Of a stretch of DNA of 64,000 nucleotides, positions 1 through 10,100 are shown piece after piece. The stretch is taken from positions 2,356,001-2,420,000 of the forward strand of contig NC_003279.8 in NCBI RefSeq assembly GCF_000002985.6, read 5' to 3'. The position numbers and the translations under genes are program-made. The DNA is from Caenorhabditis elegans (taxonomy: Eukaryota; Nematoda; Chromadorea; Rhabditida; Rhabditidae). Position 1 is the stretch's first letter. Every line of letters starts with the position of its first letter. Below the pieces are notes generated by a model, which saw nothing but the letters and a program-made list of their open reading frames with translations, ran no database searches and was not told the DNA's origin.

Positions 1-155
1 CCTTGCTGCTGAATTATTATGAGTCTCGTGGTGCGATCCATCCGTTGATGGAATTAGTTCAAACAGCTGGCCTGAGACCAACTTTGTGCGCTGCTGTACG
101 ATTTAATTGTCTCAACTCAACTGCTCATATTGATCCAAGTGTTGAAAATCCATGA
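1..155 (+). CDS. 3' end of an unrecognised protein-coding gene
   Basis: Frame 3 is open from the window edge to a TGA at 153-155 and encodes about 50 residues. The stretch includes ESRGAIHPLMELVQTAG and ends in HIDPSVENP. Codon use is typical of nematode coding DNA and an AATAAA lies 63 bases past the stop, so this looks like a genuine terminal exon. I do not recognise the family from this fragment. The rest of the gene lies left of the window. Confidence 0.6.
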   Translation, partial: LLLNYYESRGAIHPLMELVQTAGLRPTLCAAVRFNCLNSTAHIDPSVENP

Positions 156-217
156 AATTGATCGATGTGTAGAAGGCTGCCAAATAAGATATAGAAAATT
201 TTTGATTTGGTATTATG

Positions 218-223
218 AATAAA
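218..223 (+). terminator. Polyadenylation signal AATAAA
   Basis: A canonical AATAAA sits 63 bases downstream of the TGA that closes the partial gene at the left edge, inside AT-rich 3' UTR-like sequence. Confidence 0.55.
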
Positions 224-316
224 GTTTATTTGATTAGTATTATCTCGAAAGCATTCGTTTTGAGGTGCGTTTTGTAAGATTTTCGTTTTGGTTACAATTT
301 GATTGGATGTGAAATT

Positions 317-753
317 TACCGTATTTCTTCTATTAATATGGCTGCAATACTATTTTTCGATGGTCTTCCCGCTTGCAATACTAATAGGGAGTGCAAGACT
401 ATTAGGGAGTGCAATACTAATTTTCAGAACATTTTCTGACTTTGAGCTTACAAGTTTTTTTCCTGAAAAAAACTCGAATCTTATGTGAAAATTCAGAAAA
501 TTTGATTGTAATTGCAACAAAAAGGTACAATAACTTCAATTTCATAGAAATTTTACCAAAATTGTTGCAAAGTAGGCAAAAAATGTTGTTAAAATCTCAA
601 AATTAGTGAGGTGGGTTTGTACCAAAAAAAAAAAAATGTAGATGCAAGACTATTAGGGAGTGCAACACTAATAGGGAGTGCAATACTAATTTTCGGAGGG
701 TATTCAAGGTGCAATACTAATAGGGAGGCCATACTAATAGAAGAAATACGGTA
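317..753. repeat. Palindromic MITE-like element with attaggga(g)tgcaatac subrepeats
   Basis: The left end begins taccgtatttcttctattaa and the right end is its reverse complement (…aatagaagaaatacggta). Inside each half the unit 'tagggagtgcaatactaa' recurs several times in direct order. This is a non-coding terminal-inverted-repeat element of about 440 bp. Confidence 0.6.
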
Positions 754-759
754 CACAGC

Positions 760-1800
760 ATTCTAAATAATACGCAAAACTGCGAAACTTTAATTAGCAG
801 TAAATTTACGCCATATTGCCCAAGATTTTTCACTCTAAAAAAACAGCAATGGACCACATATTTGTCGGCAATTAACCTGAATTTGCCGGCAACTGGCGGT
901 AGTAGTTAAAAGAGTCACTGCCACAAATTGACTGAAACTGGAAGCCGCTCCTTTCTTTAAAGTCCTGTACAAATTAAAAATGAAGGAAAACTTGGGATTT
1001 TTGAAGCTTCACTTCAAGTATTCATATCTCACCGAACAAATTATTTCATAAACAAGTATTATTTAACTGCAAAGTTGTAGACTTCGAAAAAAATAGGCTT
1101 TTTTTTGTCGAAAAAAAAAACTTTTTTGACCGAAAAATTGGCTCCCACTGGATTGACAAAATTTCAGATTTTTTCAACAAAATAAAAATATCTAACAAGC
1201 TTCCACATTGTTCGTTAGATTCTAAAACCCCCAAAACAATTTCTAATCGCTCAGAACCAGTTCCTTGACCTGGAATTCAGCGAAAAATGCACTGGAACAC
1301 TTTCAGCTGCCAATTTCAGGGGTTCAGAGTTGAGTTCCGCCAATTTTTGTGGTGATCTAGTCTAAAGATTTCAAATGGCATACGCTTCGATTTAAAGTCC
1401 GGGACCAGGTTGACCAACTTTCCTGTTGTGGTTTTCTTAGCCTAAAAAATAGTATTGAAATAAACATTCGCGTGTGAAAATGAATTCTAGTTTCGCTTCG
1501 CTCTCCGAGAATTAGATTTCCCTGATCTAGCTCCGCTCTAAAATGTTAATTCGAATTATTATTTATTGTTTGGGATTTAGTGTGGTATAGGGTCATCTTA
1601 AGTCGAGCCGATCTCTGAGATCCTTTTTTCCAGATGCTTAGGGGGCAATTTTCAAAAGCAGAGAAACCTCGGCTGAAATTTTTTCGGATTTTTTTCTACT
1701 GCCATGTAAAGCTGGAATTTCGTTTGAAAATCAAATGATTGCGAAATCCACAAAGGCGAGAAGAAAATTCAGCACACCAACTCACTCACCGCAACCAAAT
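760..1800. other. Intergenic region without a recognisable gene
   Basis: AT-rich DNA between the left-edge gene and the 1979 start. I see a short ttgccggca inverted motif near 880-895 and small poly-A/T tracts. No reading frame has convincing codon use or splice signals. Confidence 0.4.
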
Positions 1801-1812
1801 CAAATCAAGTTG

Positions 1813-1827
1813 GTTGCCCAGGGCAAC
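1813..1827 (+). promoter_or_regulatory. X-box-like inverted repeat (RFX/DAF-19 type)
   Basis: The bases GTTGCC and GGCAAC form a perfect 6-bp inverted repeat around a 3-base spacer, 152 bases upstream of the ATG at 1979. The nematode X-box bound by DAF-19 has these half sites but normally a 2-base spacer, so this is a near match. It lies in a locally GC-rich patch that looks like promoter sequence. Confidence 0.4.
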
Positions 1828-1978
1828 GTCTCGTGGCAGGGTAACTTGGCTCGGCGAGCCCAGCGCGTGTGTGATTATGATGATGAGCACGGTGATTCTT
1901 TGCCATGCAGAATCTGTAAATTTGGATACGATTCGAGCTTCCGATGCAAATATTATTAGATACAGTGTTGGTGTGAAA

Positions 1979-2948
1979 ATGACCGAGTTGAAAGGTTTGC
2001 TCAATTTTTTTTTTTTTTCTTAAAATTTTTTTTTTTCGAATTTTTTCCAATTCACAAAAATATTGAGAAATTTTTCCTGTATTTTTTAATAATATTATTA
2101 TTTCAAGAGTAAATTAAAATTTATCAAATTTTCGAGAATGACGTACTTCTCTCGGACAATTTTTCATTTTTTTTTTAAATTTTAATAGGGTTTTCTCTAA
2201 TGGTTCTTTCATTAAAATATTATTTGAAATTATTTGTAGGAAATAATTTTTCGTAAAAAACTTTTCGAATTTTTTAAACATTTTTTCCATTTATCTTTGA
2301 TTTTTTTTTCCTATAGTAATTCCTATAGTTATTATTTTTCACTTCAATTTTTTTTAAATTGAAAATAATTTTTTTCGAAAAATCCACAACATTTTCCATG
2401 AATATTCCAATTTCCAGACATGCTAAAACAATACACTGCTGGCCGAATTCGGAACCTCGGCCTCCATATCCAAACCCGCGACACGAAACTTCGAATATTA
2501 GAGGATATGGAAGTAACGAAAGAATCCCTTGAAAACGCCGGCTCATTCGTCTCCCAATTTTTTCGATGGCTCATTTCAGAAGTATTGATCGAGGGGGCGT
2601 TTATCGATTTTTTGCTGACCACGCCCATCGAAAACGCGTCGCAAATTTGTTTGGCAGTGCAGAGTGTTAGCAAGAAAAAGGTTGGTTACGGTACACGGGG
2701 ATTTTTGCGCGTAAAATATGGCGCCTTGAACGACAAATTTGTCAATTTTTTTTTCGCTTAAGCCTAGCTTAAGCCTGAACCTAAGCCTAAGTCTAAGCCT
2801 AAAACTGAGCGCAATCTCTTAAAATTTTGGTTCGAAGACATGGTGCATCGAAGAGTTTTTGGAAAAAGTGAGAAAAATTGATTTTGTTTCAGATTTCCGT
2901 GCGTTTGGTAAGCAGATTTTTGTCGTCCGAGCTGGCTCCCCATAACAG
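1979..2948 (+). CDS. Upstream exon cluster: N-terminal extension of nekl-1 or separate small gene
   Basis: Three exons join in frame: 1979-1994 (MTELK), 2418-2680 and 2893-2948, with good acceptors (tttccag, ttgtttcag) and donors. The product begins MTELKDMLKQYTAGRIRNLG and contains SFVSQFFRWLISEV. That FFRWL block resembles, from memory, a segment of anaphase-promoting-complex subunit 4; this is weak. The last exon ends in phase 2 at a good donor (CAG/gttagtaag). If joined to the acceptor at 4068, the frame continues without a stop into the nekl-1 ATG and would add 123 residues to NEKL-1. If the donor is ignored, the frame stops at 3004-3006 and gives a 130-residue protein whose tail is made from the ggcctaa repeat. 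I cannot decide between the two; one joined gene seems slightly more likely. Confidence 0.5.
2757..2812 (-). repeat. Degenerate interstitial telomeric repeat
   Basis: A run of imperfect GCCTAA units (reverse complement of the nematode telomere hexamer TTAGGC), interrupted by single-base changes. It lies in the intron between the second and third upstream exons. Confidence 0.6.
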
Positions 2949-2959
2949 GTTAGTAAGGA

Positions 2960-3735
2960 GCTTTCGTGGCCTAAAAAACCAAATCCTAGGCCATGTCGAA
3001 AGTTGAGATTTCTCATGGCCGCGGGCTTTTTTCCTGAAAAGAAACTAAGCCACCAATTATTTTTCTCGGTTTTTTAACATAAAATATGCAACAAAAAAAC
3101 GGTCTAGAATTTGGAAGCATGGCCTAGAAAATCAACTTCTAGACCACTTGGAAATTAGGGGGATCGAGCACAGGCCCATTTTTAATAAGTGATTAAAAAA
3201 AAGAAAACTAGGCCACCAATGCTTTTCTCGGCCACAAATTGCGATTTTCAAAGAGTGGAAGAGTTTTTTATATCTATAGCCTAAAAAAAAATCAAAACCT
3301 CGGCCACGAGCAGCCCAGCAACAAAGCTGTGAGCTCGTGGAAGAGTTTTTTTCATTCTGTGGCCTAGAAAATCCTAAGGGATCATGTTCATCACAAACAG
3401 CAGGGTCTAAGAAAAGCAAAACGTTTTTCCTGTGGCCTAGAAAATTAACTCCTAGGCCACGTAAAAATTAGGGGGATCGAGCACAGGTCCACTTTCAATT
3501 AGTGACAAAAAAAATGGGCCAAGGTATTTTCTGAAAGTTTGTGGAAAACTAGGCCATCAATTGTTTTTCTCGGCCACCAAATGTGATTCTCAAAGAGTGG
3601 AAGAGTTTTTTATGGATGTGGCCTAAAAAATTAAAACCTCGGCCACTTGGAAAATACGGTAGCTGTTGTCAACGTGGAAGAGTTTTTTTTCACTCTGTGG
3701 CCTAGAAAATAAACTCCTAGGCCACGTTGAAATTG
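2960..3735. repeat. Tandem duplication rich in 'ggcctagaaaat…taggccac' motifs
   Basis: Two units of about 310 bp (roughly 3120-3430 and 3433-3735) share 'attagggggatcgagcacag', 'aagagtggaagagttttttat' and paired ggccta/taggcc motifs. Copies of the same short palindromic motif occur at 4190-4210 and 58390-58635. Non-coding. Confidence 0.55.
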
Positions 3736-3739
3736 TGAT

Positions 3740-4066
3740 TTATGCCCCCTTATAAATTTAGCAATAAATCCCCCGTGGCGAGTTCCCATTTGCTTCTTAG
3801 CAACCAAAAATATACAGCTTCTTCTTCATCTTCATTTTCATTTCTTCTTGCTCTTTTTCTCTCTGAGCTTTTTCTCTCTAATGAGCACATTTTCCAAATG
3901 AATGCCTTCACCTGACAAAATCGTAACCAGTGATTATCTTTTGGTTTTCAGTAGTGGGTGACAACAAAAATCACATTCTATTTTTTTTCTTCATTTTTCA
4001 ACACGGGCTCTTTTCGGTGGCAAATAAATGACGTCACACATTCCAAAAATCATCGATTTTTTTTTC
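3740..4066 (+). promoter_or_regulatory. Probable proximal promoter region of nekl-1
   Basis: Unique sequence between the tandem repeat and the nekl-1 first coding exon. It contains a pyrimidine-rich stretch (about 3810-3880, cttcttcttcatcttc and tttttctctctgag) as often seen in nematode promoters. No TATA box or established operator can be named. Confidence 0.3.
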
Positions 4067-4102
4067 AGAAGAATCGTCGAGATTTATATCAATAATGAGA
4101 TA
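4067..4102 (+). promoter_or_regulatory. Splice or trans-splice acceptor deciding the nekl-1 start
   Basis: The sequence tttttttttcag ends at 4068. It is either an SL1 trans-splice acceptor, making the ATG at 4103 the start 34 bases later, or a cis acceptor for the upstream exons at 1979-2948. An earlier ATG at 4095 runs into TAA after two codons. The frame of the 4103 ATG is open back to the acceptor, so both readings are possible. Confidence 0.5.
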
Positions 4103-7100
4103 ATGATAACAAACCCGAATCCGAGAGCCACATCGGCACAAAATCGATATGAACGTATTCGGACTGTTGGAAAAGGTGAGCGCAGTGGCCTAGGATTTTT
4201 CTAGGCCATCCAAGATTTCCAGGTGCCTTCGGGTCCGCCGTGCTCTACCGCCGAAGAGAAGACAGTTCGTTGGTGATTATAAAAGAAATCAATATGTACG
4301 ATTTGGATAGTTCACAGAGGAGATTAGCGCTGAATGAGGTAGGTTACTCACGTGGTGTCAGGCTGTCTCATTTCATTTTGATCTACAAAAAATGCGGGAA
4401 TATTTTTCCATAAAAATTGTGACGTCAGCACGCTCTTAACCAGGCGAAATAAGATGAGAAGTCTGCGTCTCTTCTCTCGCGATTTTTTGAAGATCAAATC
4501 TTAATAAGACATTCTGACTCCCCGTGGTTACTATGTGGCCGAGGAATTGAGAAAACTCGGTCACCAGTTTTTTGCGTCCACCTGGAATATTTTGAGGTGA
4601 CCAAACTACTAAATCAATTTTTCACCTGTTTTTTTTTGTTTTTTTTTCGTATTTTGGCCACAGAATTTTAATTAACATTTCGCAATGAATTACTTTTAAA
4701 CGACTGGTCGAGAAAAAAAATTCAAGAAAATCAAAAAAGTTTAATAAAAAACGATTGTCTACCGCAAATTTTGTAATTTTACAAAAATCGATAATTTTTT
4801 ATCTTTGACGAAACTGAATATTTTAGACAAAAGTTATTAAGATAACACAAAAATCTGAGAATGCGTATTACACAACATATTTGACGAGCAAAATATCTCG
4901 TACCGAAAACTACAGTAATTCTTTAAATGACTACAGTAAGTAGTCAAAAAGTCCCATTTCGTTTTGATCTTCGAAAAATGCGGGAGTTGAGACGCAGACA
5001 TCTCATCTGATTTCGCATGGTTAAGAGCGTGCTGAAGTCACAACTTTTCTGGAAAAATATTCCCGCATTTTTTGTAGATCAAATTGTAATGAGACAGCCT
5101 GACACCACGTGTAACGCTTGTGTCGATTTACGGGCTCGATTTTCGAAATTGATTTTCGAAATATCGATCGAATAAAATTAGGCAAAACATAAGAAAATAA
5201 TACGAAGAAACGATTTTTTTTTCATTTCCGAAATCGAAATCCCGTAAATCGACACAAGCGCTACAGTAGTCATTCAAAGAATTATTGTAATTTTCGCTAC
5301 GAGATATTTTGCGCGTCAAATATGTTGTGCAAGACGCATTCTCAGAATTTTGTGTTCCCGTAATAATGTAATTTTTGTAAAATCAATAATTCTTCAAAAA
5401 GTAAATATTACAAAACTCGATAAAATTTTTACAAAATCAATATTTTCGTGAAGTCAAAAATGAACCAGAAAATCGATAATAGACCTCAAAAATCAATAAC
5501 TTATTGAAGGAACATCTCAATACAAAAATAATTTTTTGGCTTTTTAATTATAAAAAAATTTGAAGGTTTCACTGTTATCACGTATCGAGCACCCCAATAT
5601 AATTGCATACTATGATTCATTTGAAGAAGAAGGTGTTTTAATGATTGAAATGGAATATGCTGATGGTGGAACACTTGCTCAAATGTTATCAAGAACACAG
5701 AATTTGTTGGATGAAGAGCAAATTGGCGATATGATGATTCAAATGTGCTCGGCGGTGGCCTACTTGCATGAGAATAGTGTTTTGCACAGGTAAGTGTGCA
5801 TTTGGTTTTTTGCCCTAATTGTAAATGATAGAATACAGTCCCTGTATATTAAATATAACTGTAAAAAAATTTATAAAATTTTTCTAAATATTTTATGATT
5901 TTTTTAAACTATGCGAAAAAAAGTAAACAGGGCCGAATTATTTCGAAAATTTTTGACATTTTTGCGTTTTCCGGCTGTTTATAATTGGGTTTTTTTTTAA
6001 TTTTTAATTTGAAACATAAGTTGTCCATTTTTCAGGCATTTTTCAAAAAATAAAACGTTCAAATTGGCCTTAAATCGATAATTCAATGCTAATTTCAACA
6101 GGAAAACACAAAAATGTTGAAAATTACGTCACCCATTTTCGCGGGAATTCAAAAATAATTCAGCTCTTTTTTTTCAGAATTAAAAAAATCATTAGAAATT
6201 TAGAACATTTTTTGAAATTTTTTAACGGTTATTTTTGGTATTTTGGGACTGTATTCTATCAGTTCGGGCAAAAAACAAGTTTTTGACAAAAAAAGTTTGA
6301 AGTTTCAAGAGTAAAAATTTTTTTTTGGAAATTTTTTTTTAGAAAATATTTAAATTTTAAACTTCCTGGGTAACATTTAAAATTCAAAACTTGCTCGTGA
6401 AATATGACTAGTGAGGTTCACCGAGACATCAATGCATCATATTTTACGCGCAAAAATCGATATCGTACATTTTGTTTTACAAAATGTATAATAGCTGAAA
6501 CACCAAATTTCATCGTTATTAAATAAAAAAATTTCATAAAAACTGGAACCTGAAAATTCCGATTTTTGCGCGTAAGCTATGGTGCATTAGGTTTGTGAGG
6601 TTCACCGACGCAAGCGTGCCATATTTTACGCGCAATTTTTTTTACCAATTTCAAGTAACATGGTGCATCGATAAATTTTTTTAAAAAATATTAAACAAGA
6701 AATAATTTACAGAGACCTAAAAACTGCCAACGTCTTCCTAACTCGAGACTCATTTGTAAAAATCGGCGACTTTGGAATCTCCAAAATAATGGGCACTGAA
6801 ACATTGGCTCAAGGAGCAAAAACAGTTGTCGGAACACCGTATTACATAAGTCCAGAGATGTGTTCAGGTGTCTCTTATAATGAGAAAAGTGATATGTGGG
6901 CTCTTGGATGTATTCTTTATGAAATGTGTTGTTTGAAGAAAGCGTTTGAAGGTGACAATCTTCCCGCGTTGGTCAATAGTATTATGACGGTAAGTGTCTC
7001 TAAAAATGACCGATTTTCGTTATCGAAAACTTTCATCGTTTGAAAGATTTAAAATCGATAATATTTCTAAAAATCGATAATGGAACTGTAAACCAATAAC

Positions 7101-10100
7101 TTCTTGAAAAATCAATAATTATTAGTTTCAGAAAATTGATACTTTTTAATCGATAATCATAGGATTTTAAATCCGCCGGCACAATGTTCACATGCCTGCG
7201 ATGGCGGCAGTGCGAGCCGCCATGCGCCGCCGCCAGCGACGGCGCAATTCATTGACGGCCACCTGGTCATAGATGTAACTAAAATATTACCACATTTAAT
7301 CAGACTGCAAAAGCAACATGCTCCGCCGGCGGCGCTCCGCAACCCATTCTGCGTCGCCGTCGGCGGTAGCGCAACTCAAAAATAGTTGGTCGTTTTAAAA
7401 AGCAATAATATTTTCTGAAACGTCGATGACAGGCCTAAAAATCGATAATTTCCCCGAAAATCGATGATTCTAGAAAAGTGAGCATCAACCTAAAAAAACT
7501 GGTTTCAGTGTGCCTACACACCAGTAAAAGGACCTTACTCGGCTGAAATGAAAATGGTGATACGGGAATTGCTACAGTTGGATCCGCAAAAGAGGCCCTC
7601 CGCTCCGCAGGCGCTAAAGGTAAATGTAGAGAAAATCAATACAATAATAGCGAAAAAAATTTCCAAAAATCGATAGTTTCCTTGTGAAAAATTAAAAATG
7701 TTGGAAAAAAATCTCGAAAAATTGATTCTTTTCCGAAAAATCAATAACATTTCTGAAAAATCGATAATTTTCGGAAAAATCAATAACATTTCAAAAAAAT
7801 CGAAAATTTTCCGAAAATCGGTAACATTTCTGAAATTGATAAAATTTCGAAAAATCTTTAACGCTCCTAAAAATTAATACGTTTCCGAAAAATCGATAAT
7901 TTTTTAAAGAAAAAATCGAATCTGAAAAATCAATAACGTTCCTGATAAATTTATATTTTTCCGAAAAATCAATAACGTTCCGGAAAAACGATAAAATCTC
8001 GAAAAATCAATATCGTTCTCGAAAAAATCGATAATATTACGAAAATCAATAAAATTTCAAAAAAATAGGTAATTTTCAGAAAAATGAATAACATTCCTTA
8101 AAAGTCAATATTTTTCCGAAAAATCAATAACCCTTCTGAAAAATCGATAATTTTCAGTAAAAAATTGAAGACATTTCTGAAAAATCGATACATTTTCCAA
8201 AAATCAATAACGTTCTTAAAAAATCGATAATTTTCAAAAAATCAATATTTTTCAGATGCTGCGACCTTCGGAAAACCGTCACCGACACACCTCCGGATCA
8301 ATGAGATCTTCGGTTTCGTTCACAACTCTCTACGATTTGCATGTCCCGACAATCACCCTGTCCTCAATTCCAGACCTTCCCAGCCGGATATCGATTAAGC
8401 AGGTACCTTTCCGTGTACATCACATTTGACAAAATTTTCAAAATGTTCTTCAGGTCGCTCTGAGCAAAACTCATACAATGGTGCTCACAAATGATAATGA
8501 ACTTTTCGGATTTGGTGATAACTCTTGTGGACAACTGGGATTCGGGAAGTTTTCGAAAATGTAAGCCCGGGCGATACTGCAAGTGCGCTCTATTGACAAT
8601 CGACATATTTTCAGGGAAAACGGGCGGTTGGTGGAGAGTTTGAAGGGCAGAGATATACAATCAGTTGGGGTTGGGAATTATTTTAGGTAAAATTTTTGTT
8701 TTTTAAATTATTGATTTTTCTAAAAAATTATTAATTTTTCTAGGACATTATTGATTTGTCTAGGTCATTATTGATTTTTCTAGAACATTATTGATTTTTC
8801 TAGGACATTATTGATTTTTAGGACATTATTGATTTTCCTATAACACTATTGATTTTTCTAAAAAATTATTAATTTTTCTAGGACATTATTGATTTGTCTA
8901 GGTCATTATTGATTTTTCTACGACATTATTAATTTTTTTTGGCCATTATTGATTTTTCTAGAACAATATTGATTTTTCTAGGTCATTATTGATTTGTCTA
9001 GGTCATTATTGATTTTTCTACGACATTATTGATTTTTCTAGAACAATATTGATTTTTCTAGAACATTATTGATTTTTCTAGGACTTTATTGATTTTTCAG
9101 TGTAATCTGCTGTGATCGGGGGACCTTATTGACATTTGGTACTGCAAAGAACCTCGGTTTGGGGAAAGATGCAAAAGATTCAGCGAAGCCGATGCTCCTC
9201 GAGCAACTTTTGAGGTATTTATTTGGCTTCCACTACACGAATTATTGATTTTTGAAAAAATTGATTTTGGTCAGTATTATCGATTTTTGAAGTGTGAAAA
9301 CAGAGCGCGCAGTCTTCTCGAAAGAAAATTAGGCTGAGGCGTAGGCTTATGCTTAGGCTTAGGCTTAGGCTTAGGCTTGGCGTCAGTGGGGGAGCGTTAG
9401 CTATTTAGGGTTAGGATTACAGCGTTTTTTTTTCATTTTTCAAAGGGTTCCCGTTGGCCGATCAAAGCGAAATTTAACACAGAGACGTATAGGCCACTAA
9501 GAAGCTTCCGTGTAAAATTTCAAAATGATTCCATCAAAACTCGCCGAGTTATGGAGCTTAAGGTGTTTTCAAAATGACCCTCAACTATTTTTTAAAATTT
9601 GAAAGTTTGGCGTTTTGTCAGTTTTCTCCCTAAGCTCACGAAAATTTAATGACAGGAGGACGGCAGTGAAATAAGTTTTCTTGTGAATTTTGAGCCAATT
9701 TCGATCTACAGGAGCCGAGATATTAAGCTTCAAAATCCGACAAAAGTTCGAGTCCGGGTGCGGGCGTCTAAATTTTTTTATGCCCTGTTTTTTGTTCACT
9801 TTGAAAACGCGCGTGTAACTTGACGGTGGGTGGATGGATTTTGATGCGGTTTTTTGCTGTCTCTTCAAGAAGCTTGCCCCACCTCTGTATGCTTTATTTC
9901 AGAAAGATTGGAGCTCTTTGAGCCGAGATATGAAGAGTATTTTCGAGTATCCTCCAAAAATCACGTTTTTTTTCTCATTTTTTGCCTCTTTTTTTTGCAG
10001 GAAAATTCGAGTTTTTGCGATTTTTACGAGATTTTTTAGCAGTTTATAGTACTCGACGAGATGCGTCGAAAAACATACAAATCATCCAGATCCATCAGCT

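Noticed and set aside
3782..3804. X-box candidate before nekl-1 (GTTCCC … AGCAAC)
   Set aside because: The half sites are separated by 11 bases, far more than the 2 (at most 3) expected for RFX binding.
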